DNA of 64,000 nucleotides, from contig NZ_CP107930.1 in assembly GCF_036021035.1 (NCBI RefSeq), forward strand, positions 310,001-374,000. Reading direction: 5' to 3'. The position numbers were made by a program, and so were the translations under genes. This DNA comes from Kineococcus sp. NBC_00420 (GTDB lineage Bacteria; Actinomycetota; Actinomycetes; Actinomycetales; Kineococcaceae). Below, one piece after another: positions 53,848 through 63,901 of the stretch (the first letter of the stretch is position 1; each line of letters starts with the position of its first letter). The notes under the pieces are model-generated. The model made no database searches, was not told the DNA's origin, and saw only the letters and a list, made by a program, of their open reading frames with translations.

Positions 53848-56202
53848 TCACCCCGCGATCGCCTGGTGCTCAGCTATCCCCGGCCAGGCCGCCCGCCACC
53901 GCTCGAACGCGTCCGCAGGTAACGGTCGCGACACGTGATACCCCTGCGCCACATCGCAGGAATAGCCCGCCAGCGCCTTCAGGACGGCAGCATCCTCGAC
54001 ACCCTCGGCCACCGCGCTCAAACCGAGGTTGTGACCTAGTTCGATGACACTGCGCACGATCATGGCGTTGCTGGAGTCGGTCTGCATCGTCGCCACGAAG
54101 GAACGGTCCACCTTCAACTCACTCACCGGCAGGTTCTTCAAGTGCGCCAGGCTGGTGTAACCAGCACCGAAGTCGTCGATGGACAACTGCACCCCCAGAG
54201 CATGCAGACGTTGCAGCACCGCCCGCGCCCGCACCGGATCAACCATGACCGCGCTCTCGGTCACCTCCAGCTTCAACAACGCCGGAGCCACCCCGTAGCG
54301 GGTGAGCAGTTCAGCGACGTGGCGGTCCAGACGCTCATCGAGCAGGTTGCGCGCAGAAAGGTTCACCGCCACCTGCAACGCCTCCCCCGCATCGACCCAG
54401 CGACGGGCCTGCCCCAGCGCCAGCTCCAGCACCCGGGTCGTCAACGGCCCGATCAAGCCGGTGTTTTCCGCCAGCGGGATGAAGTCGTCAGGAGCGATCA
54501 TTCCGCGCTGCGGATGCTGCCAACGCACCAGCGCCTCCACACCGCACACCTCACCCGTGTCGACGGCGATCTTGGGCTGGTAATGCAAGATCAGCTCATC
54601 GTTGCTCAACGCCCGACGCAGGTCCCCCAGTAGTGCCAACCGCTCGGGACTGTGCCCATCAATGCTGGAGTCGTAGACGGCGACCCCTACCCCGTGCTGC
54701 TTCGCGGCGTACATCGCCACATCCGCACGTTGCATCAACGCCGCGGGATCATCGCCATGCATCCCGGACAAGGCAATACCGATGCTGGCCTCCACGTCCA
54801 AGGTCACCCCCTCCACCTCGAACGGCAGCGTTAGCACCTCCTGCAGCTCATAGGCGATGGCCACCGCAGTCTCCAGGTCACCGACGCCGGCGAGGAGGAC
54901 GGCGAATTCATCTCCGCCCAGACGGGCGATGGTGTCACCGGCTCGCAGCACCTGGCGCAAGCGCGGGTCGATCTGAATGAGCAGTTCATCGCCGTAGTGG
55001 TGGCCCAGGGTGTCGTTGATCTCTTTGAAGCGGTCCAGGTCGATGAGCAGCAGCGCGGTAGCCGACCCCGTTCCCGCGCCCCCATCAGCGGAGGCCCCCA
55101 GGACCTGCGCGAAACGCTCTGCCAATAGGGCCCGGTTAGGCAGGCCGGTCAAGGTGTCGTGCAGCGCGCGGTGCTCCAGCTGCTGCTGCAGCTCGTGGCG
55201 CTCGGTCAGGTCGTGGCAGGTCAGCACCAGACCCCCGACAGCCGGGTCGCTCGTGAGGTCCTGCACCGAGATCGCCAACGTCCGCATGCTCGAGTCGGTG
55301 CGCAAGCGCACATCCACGGTGACGCCGCGCTGAGGGTGCACCTGCTGCAGAGCCACACGCAGCGCGTCGCGGTCGCTCTCGTGCACCAACGCCAACACAT
55401 TCAGCACCGCACCCGCACCCGCACCCGCACCCGCACCCGCACCCGCACCAACGACAGTGCCGGCCCCAGCACCGGTAACAGCCAGCACCCGCTGCGCGGA
55501 GGGACTGAGGTAACTCAGCACCCCCTCACGGTCGCTGACCAGCACCAAGTCCGAAGAGCGGTCGATCAGAGCGCGGTAGCGCGCCTCGCTGCGGCGTTCG
55601 GCGTCACGCCGTAGCTGGGCCCGCCGGCGGCGGTTCTCCACGAACGCGGTCAAGCCCAACCCCAACGCCACGGTGATGACGATGCCGGCGTTGCTGAGCC
55701 ACTGCGCCCGCGCGGCGGCCGAGGACGCCGCGCCACTGTGCTCCTGGAGGAGATCCATGACGGCGTCGAAGGCCGGGTCCACCTCGGCCTCGTCAACTTC
55801 TTCGGCTTCCTGCGTCCGCCCGACACTCAAGAGCCGTAGTTCGTCATCGACGGCGCTGTCGTAACGATCCTGCGCGCTGGCCAGCTTTTCGCTAGACGAA
55901 GAACTCTCAGCCCGGGTGGTGAGGACGCGAGCCCGTGTACGCGATCTCGTCAGCTCCTCAGCCACGTCGTAGGGTGTCACCCGGCCGCTGATGGCCCGCC
56001 ACTCCAGGGCGTCCTGACTGTGCAGTTCGGCGCTGATCGCCTGCAGGTCGCGTTCGGTGCGCACGCTCTGCTCACCAACGGACTTCAAACTCAACGTTAT
56101 CGTCATCACTGCGGCAAAGAGAACAAGCACCGCCGCGACCGCGACGATCCTCCGTGATCCATCGATGCGATGGCCCGCACTGATGTTTCGTCTCTTCCGC
56201 AT
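53848..56202 (-). CDS. Membrane PAS-GGDEF-EAL protein with periplasmic helical sensor
   Basis: 784 residues from ATG 56202. One helix (~18-40), an extracytoplasmic helical region (~45-165, Glu/Ser/Arg-rich, four-helix-bundle-like), a second helix (~170-190), then PAS (~205-330), GGDEF (~345-505) and EAL (~525-770). The PAS holds a Gly-Ala repeat insert (VGAGAGAGAGAG). GGDEF is intact with an RAGD I-site. EAL residues are complete: VEALVRW, VNLSARN, LEVTESA, SIDDFGAGYTSL, LKVD, VAEGVED and VAQGYHVS. Likely a bifunctional enzyme with an external input. Confidence 0.92.
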   Translation of the reverse strand: MRKRRNISAGHRIDGSRRIVAVAAVLVLFAAVMTITLSLKSVGEQSVRTERDLQAISAELHSQDALEWRAISGRVTPYDVAEELTRSRTRARVLTTRAESSSSSEKLASAQDRYDSAVDDELRLLSVGRTQEAEEVDEAEVDPAFDAVMDLLQEHSGAASSAAARAQWLSNAGIVITVALGLGLTAFVENRRRRAQLRRDAERRSEARYRALIDRSSDLVLVSDREGVLSYLSPSAQRVLAVTGAGAGTVVGAGAGAGAGAGAGAVLNVLALVHESDRDALRVALQQVHPQRGVTVDVRLRTDSSMRTLAISVQDLTSDPAVGGLVLTCHDLTERHELQQQLEHRALHDTLTGLPNRALLAERFAQVLGASADGGAGTGSATALLLIDLDRFKEINDTLGHHYGDELLIQIDPRLRQVLRAGDTIARLGGDEFAVLLAGVGDLETAVAIAYELQEVLTLPFEVEGVTLDVEASIGIALSGMHGDDPAALMQRADVAMYAAKQHGVGVAVYDSSIDGHSPERLALLGDLRRALSNDELILHYQPKIAVDTGEVCGVEALVRWQHPQRGMIAPDDFIPLAENTGLIGPLTTRVLELALGQARRWVDAGEALQVAVNLSARNLLDERLDRHVAELLTRYGVAPALLKLEVTESAVMVDPVRARAVLQRLHALGVQLSIDDFGAGYTSLAHLKNLPVSELKVDRSFVATMQTDSSNAMIVRSVIELGHNLGLSAVAEGVEDAAVLKALAGYSCDVAQGYHVSRPLPADAFERWRAAWPGIAEHQAIAG
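55409..55448. repeat. 6-bp repeat encoding Gly-Ala
   Basis: About six copies of GCACCC on the plus strand, read on the minus strand as GlyAla units inside the PAS domain of the GGDEF-EAL protein. Confidence 0.8.
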
Positions 56203-56369
56203 GCCTCAACCATCGACCACGATGTGAGACTGATGACTAGGCGTATCGGGTGAGCGACCCTGCGGTGTTGTCTGCCGGCGGGTGTGCGGGACGTTGGATC
56301 GGGGGGTATTAGGTATCGGAGGAAGGTGTGAAGTAGCGGGTTCTTTCGGGTGTCCCCCTCCAGCACGTC

Positions 56370-56639
56370 TCAGCTGGTGAGGTGAGTTTCGAGGGTCGTG
56401 GTGTGGGCCTCGAGCCGCGCGCCGAGTTCTTTGCTGATCGGGTCGGGCTGATCACAGGAGAGGGCCGCGATCCGGGCCACGTCGTGCAACCAGTCCGCCA
56501 CGACGGTGAGATCTTCCTCAGCCGCGGCGAGCTGTTGCTCTCTCGCCCGTTCGAGGCGGGCGGCGACCTTTTCTACCTCCACCACGTCAGCACGCACGGT
56601 CTTGATCAACTCGTTCAGGCTTCTTGTTTGCTTGCTCAT
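56370..56639 (-). CDS. Small coiled-coil protein of unknown function
   Basis: 89 residues from ATG 56639, with CAGGAAGG before it. Helical and charged throughout: RSLNELIKTVRADVVEVEKV, AARLERAREQQLAAAEEDL and LHDVARIAALSC. No membrane segment and no recognised family. It lies between a GGDEF-EAL gene and a chemoreceptor gene on the same strand, so it may act in the same pathway. Confidence 0.65.
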   Translation of the reverse strand: MSKQTRSLNELIKTVRADVVEVEKVAARLERAREQQLAAAEEDLTVVADWLHDVARIAALSCDQPDPISKELGARLEAHTTTLETHLTS

Positions 56640-56730
56640 CGCTGCCTTCCTGAGTAGGACCTGAAAAACTTGAACCGGGTCGTTCTGGGCGCCTCACCGC
56701 TCTCTACCCGTCCATTCTTCCGCGACTACC

Positions 56731-56810
56731 CGTAACTGCCGGCCACTGCCCGCCACTGCCCGGTGCTGCCCGGTGCTGCCGTCCATTGCCCGATGCTGCC
56801 GCCCATCAGC
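56731..56810. repeat. Imperfect 10-bp repeats (CACTGCCCGG type)
   Basis: About eight 10-base units of CACTGCCCGC/CGGTGCTGCC type in the 230-bp gap between the chemoreceptor and the small coiled-coil gene. Confidence 0.6.
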
Positions 56811-56870
56811 GGTTGCATCCGCAGCCTCCTACGACCCGTGCCACCACAGGACTGAGCCACCACGACGAAG

Positions 56871-58457
56871 TCACAACGTGAAACGGCTGACCAGCGTCTG
56901 CAACTGCGCGGCACTGCGGGAAACGTCCGCAGCCGTGGTCGCCGTGTGCGACGCCGACGTCGTGGTCTCTACCGCCGCCGCCGCGATCCCCGCGATGTTC
57001 GCCGAAATCTCCTGACTTCCCGTCGAGACCTCGGTGACGTTGCGGACCATCTCCGCCGTCGTCGCCGACTGCTCCTCCACCGCCGCCGCGATCGTCGCCT
57101 GCAACCCATCGATCCGCGAGATCACCTCCGCGATCTCCGCGATCACCCCGGTCGCCGCCGCCGCGTCGGCCTGGGTGGCGTTCACCTTCGCTACGATCAC
57201 CTCCGTGGCCCGCGCGGTCTGCTGCGCCAGTTCCTTCACCTCACCCGCCACCACCGCGAACCCCTTACCCATCTCCCCCGCCCGCGCCGCCTCGATCGTC
57301 GCGTTCAACGCCAACAGGTTCGTCTGCTCCGCGATCGTGGTGATCAGCTTCACCACATCACCGATCTCCCGACTCGAGGCCCCCAGACGCTCGATCGTGG
57401 TCCCGGCGTCCCCGGCCGCAGCGACCGCGGTCGCCGCCGTCGAAGACGCCTCCGCAGTGGAGGTGGCGATCTCGTTGATCGCCGCCGTCATCTCCTCCCC
57501 CGCCGCAGCGACGGTGCCGATGTTGGCGCTGATCTCCTCCGTCGCGGCGGAGACCACCTGCGACTGCGCCGCGGACTCCTCCGCACCGGAGGACAGCTGG
57601 GTGGCGACCGCGGTCAACTCCTCGCTGGAGGCGGCGAGGGTGGCGGCGTTGTCGGTGACCTCCCGCATCACCGCGGCCAGGCTGTCCATGGAGGCGTTGG
57701 TCGCGGCGGCCAAGCGCCCGACCTCGTCCTTGCCGACGTGGTCGATGCGCTGGTCCAGCCGGCCCTGGGCCAGGCCCTCGACCACGGTGACGGTCTTCGC
57801 CAGCGGGCGGGCAATCGACCGGGCGATGAATGTCGAGATCAAGATCGCCAGTAGCAGCGCCGTCCCGGCGCACCCGGCGAGGACAGCAACGGCCTGGTGG
57901 TAGGCGGTCCGGGCGTCGGCGGCAATGGTCGTCGCGGCCTGGGTCTCCACCGAAGTGAGCTTGCTGATGGCCTCCTGCACCGTCGTCGCAGCCGGGACCG
58001 CGGTGGCGGTGCGCTGAGCAACGAACCCGTCCAGGTCGTTGGCCTGGGCTAGGGGGATCAGTGTCTGCACAGCGGTGCGGTAGGTGGCCAGCGCGGTGGT
58101 GTAGGCGTCTTGTTGGGCGGTGGTGCTGTCGAGGCTGGTGCTCAGGTACGCCGTCCACGCCGCATCCAAGGCCGTCTGGTCGGTGCTGAGCTGGTTCAAC
58201 GCCGCGGTGGTACCGGCCGTATCCGGTGCCAGTCCGGCGTTGGCGATGTCGAGGCGGACCACGCCGAATGCGGTCTGGACCTTGTCGCTGGTGTCCACCG
58301 ACCCAATTCCGGAAGTGGCCAGGTTGTCCAGGTTCGCCTGCGCCTGTCCCAGCCGGATGATGCCCAGGACGCTGATGACGACCAGCAGCAGCGAGACGAT
58401 GCCGAAGCCGGCGAACAACTTCGAGGAGACCCGCAGGTCGCGCACCCAGGAGAACAT
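56871..58457 (-). CDS. Membrane methyl-accepting chemotaxis protein
   Basis: 528 residues from ATG 58457 (ATG 58493 also open). A first helix (~10-32), an extracytoplasmic helical ligand-binding region (~35-185), a second helix (~190-210), HAMP (~212-265) and a long signalling domain. The hairpin tip [20 protein letters not shown] contacts CheA/CheW. Methylation-type segments rich in Ala/Thr/Glu flank it. It senses an external ligand of unknown nature. No cheA or cheW gene is present in the window. Confidence 0.92.
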   Translation of the reverse strand: MFSWVRDLRVSSKLFAGFGIVSLLLVVISVLGIIRLGQAQANLDNLATSGIGSVDTSDKVQTAFGVVRLDIANAGLAPDTAGTTAALNQLSTDQTALDAAWTAYLSTSLDSTTAQQDAYTTALATYRTAVQTLIPLAQANDLDGFVAQRTATAVPAATTVQEAISKLTSVETQAATTIAADARTAYHQAVAVLAGCAGTALLLAILISTFIARSIARPLAKTVTVVEGLAQGRLDQRIDHVGKDEVGRLAAATNASMDSLAAVMREVTDNAATLAASSEELTAVATQLSSGAEESAAQSQVVSAATEEISANIGTVAAAGEEMTAAINEIATSTAEASSTAATAVAAAGDAGTTIERLGASSREIGDVVKLITTIAEQTNLLALNATIEAARAGEMGKGFAVVAGEVKELAQQTARATEVIVAKVNATQADAAAATGVIAEIAEVISRIDGLQATIAAAVEEQSATTAEMVRNVTEVSTGSQEISANIAGIAAAAVETTTSASHTATTAADVSRSAAQLQTLVSRFTL

Positions 58458-58876
58458 GACCGACCGCCCATCACCAGGGCACCGGAGCGGCACCAGACAG
58501 TGACCAATCGACTGACCGACAGCCGTCCTTAACGTTCGCCGGCGACGGTCTCGGTGCAGGAGTTACCGAGCTGAATGATCGATATCGCCCACGCTGGCGA
58601 CGTTGTCGAACCGGTCGAGCAGGTGCCTCGTGCGTCGGCCAGGTAGAAGCCAAGATGCGGTTTGCCTCTCCCGGTCCTCCCGCGGTGCGTGCGAAGCGCA
58701 TGGTCATCCCTCAGTACGCGCGAAGGTGCGCGTTCCTTCCGGGCACGGCCATACGGCCCCGAGCCACATCCGCCACGTCAAGGCGCCATCCCCCGACCTG
58801 GAGACGGCGACCCGGAGACACCGACCCGGAGACACCGACCACGTGCATTACAGCCACCCACCCCATCAACCGACAG

Positions 58877-61063
58877 GTGAACGTGACCGCCGTCCTGTCC
58901 ACACCCCCCACCGCGGCTGCACCCCCAGCCACCGCTGAGGCGGAGGACGAGCAGACCTGGCGCCTCCCGGGCCGATCCCACCTCTCCGAACCGGTCTGGA
59001 GAGTCCGCCACCGCTGGGTCACCACCGTCCTCCTGGTCCACCTCCCGATACTGCTGGGATGGGCTCTGCTGCGCCACGCCTCAACCGACACCCTCCTCAC
59101 CCTCTGCGCCCCAGCCCTGCTCTACCTGGCCGCCTCCATGGACCACCTCACCCGCGGGCGCCTGCCACTACCCCCGGTACTGGCCTCCTGCGCCGCCGCA
59201 GCCGGGCTGATGGCCTGCTCCTCCTTCCTGGTCGCCGTCTCCGGCGGCTACATCGAAGCCCACTTCCACTTCTTCGTGATGATCCCCATCGTGGCCCTCT
59301 ACGAAGACTGGGCACCCTTCGCCGTCGCCGCCGGAATCGTGCTCCTCGAACACGGCGTAGTCGGCACCCTCTGGCCGCACAAGGTCTACGGCCACGCCGC
59401 CATGCACAGCGAACACCCCTGGCTCTTCGCCGCCATCCACGCCGGATTCGTCATCGCCGCCTGCCTAGGATCATTGACCGCCTGGACCCTCAGCGAACGC
59501 GCCCGCACCACCCAGGAACGTCTCCTAGAACAGCTGCATCACCGCACCCGACACGACGACCTCACCGGCCTGGCGAATCGCACCGCCCTCGCCGAAGCCC
59601 TCGACACCGCCCTGGCCACCGCCCTGGCCACCGACACCCCGGTCTCGATCCTGGCGATGGACCTGGACCACTTCAAAGCCGTCAACGACACCCTGGGCCA
59701 CTCCGCCGGTGATGACCTGCTGCGCGAGGTCGCCGCCAGAGCGACCGCGTCGCTCGCCGAGTCCCTGACCGCATCTCTCGCCGGCTCGCTGACCGAGTCC
59801 CTTAGCGGCACCACCAGCCCCGACGCCTTGACCGTGCGCCTGGGCGGCGACGAGTTCGCCGTCCTCCTCCCAGGCCTAGACGCAGACCAGGCCCTGCAAC
59901 TGGCGCAGCACCTGCGACGCAGCATCGGACGTGCCACGACGTTGCTGGGCACCACCGTCAGCACCTCGGTCAGCATCGGGGTCGCCACCCGCCCCACACC
60001 TACCTCGCCCAGCTCGCCCAGCTCGCCTACCGTCGAAGAGCGCGCAGCGATCGCGGAACAGTTGCTGCGCGAAGCCGACGTCGCGATGTACGTGGCCAAG
60101 ACCTCCGGCAGTGGCACCAGCCTCTACGACCCCACCCACGACCAGCACACCACCGAACGCCTGACCGCCTTGAACGACTTCCAGCAGGCCCTGGACTGCG
60201 ACCTCACCCTCGACCAACGCTCAGGCGAGCGGCTCGGCGAGACCCCCGGTGCGGACCTCGCCCCCCGACTCCGCGGGCAGGAGAGTCGCCAGATCGTGGT
60301 CCACCTCCAACCCAAGGTGTCAGTCAGCACCGGACAACTCCTCGGGGTCGAAGCCCTGGCCCGGTGGAACCACCCCACCCGCGGTGTCCTACCACCGAGC
60401 GAGTTCATCGCCATGGCCACCAGCCCCGACCTCTCCGAGGCGTTCACCACCCGCGTCCTGGAAGCAGCCCTGACCCAGTGCGCCACCTGGCTGCGCGCCG
60501 GCTACGAGGTACCCGTCTCGATCAACGTCACCGCCCACTGCCTACCCCGACTCGCCCTGCCGATGCGGCTGCTGGACGCCCTGCAACGCCACAACGTCCC
60601 CCCACGACTGCTGTGCCTGGAGATCACCGAAGACGTCCTGGTCGCTGACCCGGACACGACCGCCGAAGTCCTCGCCCTGTTGCGTCACGCCGGGATCCGC
60701 TGCTCCATCGACGACTTCGGCACCGGCTTCTCCTCGCTGTCCTATTTACGCCGGCTGCCTTTGGATGAGTTGAAGATCGACCGGTCCTTCATCCTGGGAA
60801 TGTTCCCCCACGGACCCGACAACGCAGTCGATGACGTCGTGGTGGGCGCCGTCATCGACCTGGGCCACCGCCTCGGTGTCCACGTCGTCGCCGAAGGCGT
60901 CGAGCACCAGCACGAGCTCGACGCCCTGGCCCGGTTGGGCTGCGACAGCGTGCAGGGCTACCTGCACTCCCCACCCGTCCCCGCCTCCGCCTTCCCCCAG
61001 CACCTACTCGAAACCACCCGAACAACTTCGACGGCTCCGCGCGCACATCAGCTGCCGACCTGA
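58877..61063 (+). CDS. His-rich six-helix membrane GGDEF-EAL protein
   Basis: 728 residues from GTG 58877. About six helices carry the motif GGYIEAHFHFFVMIPIVALY with EDWAPFAVAAGIVLLEHGVV, a conserved membrane sensor pattern seen, from memory, on chemoreceptors and c-di-GMP proteins. GGDEF is intact without an I-site; a Ser/Leu/Ala/Thr repeat insert precedes it. EAL is complete: VEALARW, INVTAH, LEITEDV, SIDDFGTGFSSL, LKID, VAEGVEH and VQGYLHS. A TSPSSPSSP linker lies between the domains. Divergent to the chemoreceptor gene. Confidence 0.9.
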   Translation: MNVTAVLSTPPTAAAPPATAEAEDEQTWRLPGRSHLSEPVWRVRHRWVTTVLLVHLPILLGWALLRHASTDTLLTLCAPALLYLAASMDHLTRGRLPLPPVLASCAAAAGLMACSSFLVAVSGGYIEAHFHFFVMIPIVALYEDWAPFAVAAGIVLLEHGVVGTLWPHKVYGHAAMHSEHPWLFAAIHAGFVIAACLGSLTAWTLSERARTTQERLLEQLHHRTRHDDLTGLANRTALAEALDTALATALATDTPVSILAMDLDHFKAVNDTLGHSAGDDLLREVAARATASLAESLTASLAGSLTESLSGTTSPDALTVRLGGDEFAVLLPGLDADQALQLAQHLRRSIGRATTLLGTTVSTSVSIGVATRPTPTSPSSPSSPTVEERAAIAEQLLREADVAMYVAKTSGSGTSLYDPTHDQHTTERLTALNDFQQALDCDLTLDQRSGERLGETPGADLAPRLRGQESRQIVVHLQPKVSVSTGQLLGVEALARWNHPTRGVLPPSEFIAMATSPDLSEAFTTRVLEAALTQCATWLRAGYEVPVSINVTAHCLPRLALPMRLLDALQRHNVPPRLLCLEITEDVLVADPDTTAEVLALLRHAGIRCSIDDFGTGFSSLSYLRRLPLDELKIDRSFILGMFPHGPDNAVDDVVVGAVIDLGHRLGVHVVAEGVEHQHELDALARLGCDSVQGYLHSPPVPASAFPQHLLETTRTTSTAPRAHQLPT

Positions 61064-61473
61064 GTGAGGAACAGATCGTCGCCACACACGGAACGGCTCG
61101 TCCATACGCTGTTCTCGACGGTGCTGTCACCGCAGGCTCGTTCGGGCACAGCGGACTCACGGAAGTAAGCGGACTCACGGAAGTAAGCGAAGCCCACCGT
61201 GTCTGCCCTCAGCGATCGCGCGTGTAGCAGACCCCATCGATGCAGGCGAGAAGTTGTCGTCGAGACCGTCATCGACGGGTGCTGGCCGAAGTCAGCTACG
61301 GCAATGTCCTCATCTCGACGACCGAGGTTGCCGATGCTCTCTCGGTGGACAAGAACGACCGGCTCACCGTTGCCCGTGAGGTGCGAGAAAGCGACGCTGA
61401 GCAAGAAGCCGGGCAAGGTGAACTCGCCTGGCCCCCCGTCTCTGACCTCCCCGCCCCCGTCCCTATCACCGGG

Positions 61474-63447
61474 ATGTCCGCGCGGCTAGCAGCACTGCAC
61501 GAGTACCGCCTGCTCGACACCCCCGCCGATGATGAGCTCTCGGCGGTGGTGCGCGCCGCCGCGGCCGTGGCCCGGGTGGCGCACGCGACGCTGAATCTCA
61601 TCGACGAGGACCGCCAGTGCCAGCTCACCACCGTAGGCTTTGAAGGTGGCGACTCTGCACGCGAGGACTCCATGTGCGCGCTGCACTTCGAGGACGGCGA
61701 GCTCGTCCACGTCGTCGACGCCTCCCTCGACCCCCGCTTCGCGCGCAACCCCTGGGTCGACGGGCGCTTGGGAAAGGTGCGCTTCTACGCCTCCTCCCCC
61801 TTAATCAGCCCCGCCGGCCATGCACTGGGCTCGTTGTGCGTCTTCGACACCGTCCCCGGCCACTTGGACGAGCAGCAGATGGACGTCCTGCGCGACCTGG
61901 CCACCGTGCTGGTGGCGCTGTTCGAACGTCGCCGCCAGACCCGTCTGGCCGAGCACCAGGCTCAGGAAGCCGCCGAGGCGCGAGAGCTGATGGCGGTGGT
62001 CATGGCCGAGGCAGAGGAACGTTGGGAGCTGAGCGAGGTCATCGGGGAGACCATCGACGTCGGCTTGGTCGTAGTCGATCCACGAGGTCACCTCACCTCG
62101 TTCAACCGCACCGCCCGACGCTGGCACGGCCTGGGTCCCGACGCGTCCTTGGACCCAGGCGAGCACGCAGGGACCTACGCCCTCTTCGCCGCCAACGGCA
62201 CGACCCCCCTGCCCGCGCAGAACGTCCCGGTGCACCGCGTCCTGCGCGAGGGGGCGGTGGACGGAGTGGAGATCGTCATCGCTCCTCGAGGCCGTTCACG
62301 ACGCATGGTGGTGTGCTCTGGTCGCCTAATGCGCCGCGCCGACGGCACCCCCCTGGGGGCGGTGGTCGCGATGACCGACGTCACCGCAGACCGCGCCCAG
62401 GCCCAGGCCCTGGGTGCAGCCCACACCGAACTGGCTAGTGCCCACTCCGAGCTGGCCGCGCACACCGCCCGGGTCGAAGCCCTGGCCGAAGCCTCGCGGG
62501 CCCTGGCCACGGCTGAGGAACCCCACGAAGTGATCTGCCAGGCGGTACGTGACCTCACCGGCGCCGATGCCGTCTACCTCCTGCAGCCTGATGAGCAGGG
62601 CAACCTGGGCACCAGCGCGAGCGTGGGCCTGCCGGTGGACTCCCTGCACGTCCCCGCCGGGGAGACCTCGCTACCAGGTCTAGCCCTGGCCGCCGGGCGC
62701 AGCCTCTTCGTCGCCGACGTCCCCGCGCACCCCGCCGCCTCCGCGCGTCTGGTGCAGACCCTGGGCACGGCCTCAGGCATCTGGCAGCCGGTGGTGCTGC
62801 CCGGCCGGCGGGTCGTTGGAGTGCTGGGGGTCTACTGGCGAACCCCTCACCAGCAGCTGCCATCCCATGTCCTCCCTGTGCTGCAGACGCTCTCGGCAGA
62901 AGCTGCTCACGCCATCGAACGGGCCGAACTCCTGGCGCGTTTGGCACAGGCGGCGGAACGCGACTCGCTGACCGGCTTGGCTAACCGTCGTCGCTGGGAC
63001 CAGGTCGTTGACGCTGAGGTCCAGCGAGCCGAACGCAGTGGGGCGCCGTTGACGCTGGCGATGATCGACCTGGACCACTTCAAGCGGTACAACGACACCC
63101 ACGGCCACCTCGAAGGTGATGCGCTGCTGCGCGAGTTCGCCGACGCGGCCTCCTCGTGCCTGCGCGGCATCGACACCCTCGCACGCTGGGGTGGGGAAGA
63201 GTTCGTTCTGGCTCTGCCAGGATGCACCGGGGAAGACGCGCGCGTCGTGGTGAACCGCATCCGCACTCTCGTGCCGCGGGGGCAGACCTGCACCGTCGGG
63301 GTGGCGCAGTGGAGTCCAGGACTCACCGCAGCGCAAGTCATCGCCCAGGCCGACGAGGCGCTCTACCGAGGCAAGGAAGGCGGGCGCGACACCACGATCG
63401 TGTGCTCCTCGCTGCACCTCGAGAGGACCGCACCTGCCGCAGAATGA
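61474..63447 (+). CDS. GAF-PAS-GAF-GGDEF diguanylate cyclase
   Basis: 657 residues from ATG 61474 (start uncertain; the frame is open from 61240). GAF (~5-155, with RLAALHEYRLLDTPADDELS and MCALHF), PAS (~190-310), GAF (~330-490) and GGDEF (~500-640). Motif WGGEEF with an RGID I-site, so an active, feedback-inhibited cyclase is expected. The PAS-GAF-GGDEF part is strongly similar to the protein at 1876; for example both have a DxxxGQTCT(I/V)G(I/V)AQWxPG segment. It lacks the MASE1 membrane part and is therefore soluble. Confidence 0.88.
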   Translation: MSARLAALHEYRLLDTPADDELSAVVRAAAAVARVAHATLNLIDEDRQCQLTTVGFEGGDSAREDSMCALHFEDGELVHVVDASLDPRFARNPWVDGRLGKVRFYASSPLISPAGHALGSLCVFDTVPGHLDEQQMDVLRDLATVLVALFERRRQTRLAEHQAQEAAEARELMAVVMAEAEERWELSEVIGETIDVGLVVVDPRGHLTSFNRTARRWHGLGPDASLDPGEHAGTYALFAANGTTPLPAQNVPVHRVLREGAVDGVEIVIAPRGRSRRMVVCSGRLMRRADGTPLGAVVAMTDVTADRAQAQALGAAHTELASAHSELAAHTARVEALAEASRALATAEEPHEVICQAVRDLTGADAVYLLQPDEQGNLGTSASVGLPVDSLHVPAGETSLPGLALAAGRSLFVADVPAHPAASARLVQTLGTASGIWQPVVLPGRRVVGVLGVYWRTPHQQLPSHVLPVLQTLSAEAAHAIERAELLARLAQAAERDSLTGLANRRRWDQVVDAEVQRAERSGAPLTLAMIDLDHFKRYNDTHGHLEGDALLREFADAASSCLRGIDTLARWGGEEFVLALPGCTGEDARVVVNRIRTLVPRGQTCTVGVAQWSPGLTAAQVIAQADEALYRGKEGGRDTTIVCSSLHLERTAPAAE

Positions 63448-63901
63448 ACCTGGAGGTGACGTGCAACCCGCAAGCAAGCTCCGACCTTGACGGCAAGAGA
63501 CCGGATCCAGCCAGACGTTATGGCGGTAGGCGGTTCAGTGCGTTGTCCGGTCACCCGTAATCGCACGGTCATCCCGCGGTGCGCGCGGTCTCGAGCGGCC
63601 AGCAACGACCTCACATGCCGAGGAGCAAAACGCTCGCTCATACCGACGAGCGCAACGCTCGCTCATACCGACGAGCGCAACGCTCGCTCATACCGACGAG
63701 CGCAACGCTCGCTCATACCAACGACCGCGAGTTGGGTTAAAGGCCGTAGAACCTTTCGCGTCGGGACAAATGGGTCTCAGCAGTCACCCGCCTTCTAGTC
63801 CGTTCCTACTATGGTTCTGCGGGTCGAGCAAGACGGAGGCAGCACACTCTCGCTCACCCAGTCGGTCGAGCCAGTGCACAGCAGTAGCATCCGACAACTT
63901 T
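63448..63901. other. Gene-free stretch with 25-bp repeats
   Basis: About 450 bases with no supported gene. Apart from the 25-bp repeats at 63631-63720, only low-scoring open frames are present. It lies upstream of a membrane-protein gene that leaves the window. Confidence 0.5.
63631..63720. repeat. 25-bp direct repeats with internal dyad
   Basis: Three exact copies and a partial fourth of a 25-base unit (63631, 63656, 63681, 63706). Each junction holds the palindrome GAGCG-CAA-CGCTC. The fourth copy diverges (ACCAACGACCGCGAG). The layout resembles an iteron or regulatory array but no replication gene is adjacent in the window. Confidence 0.8.

Noticed and set aside
63631-63720. CRISPR array
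   Set aside because: Repeats are directly adjacent with no unique spacers, too short, and no cas genes were found.
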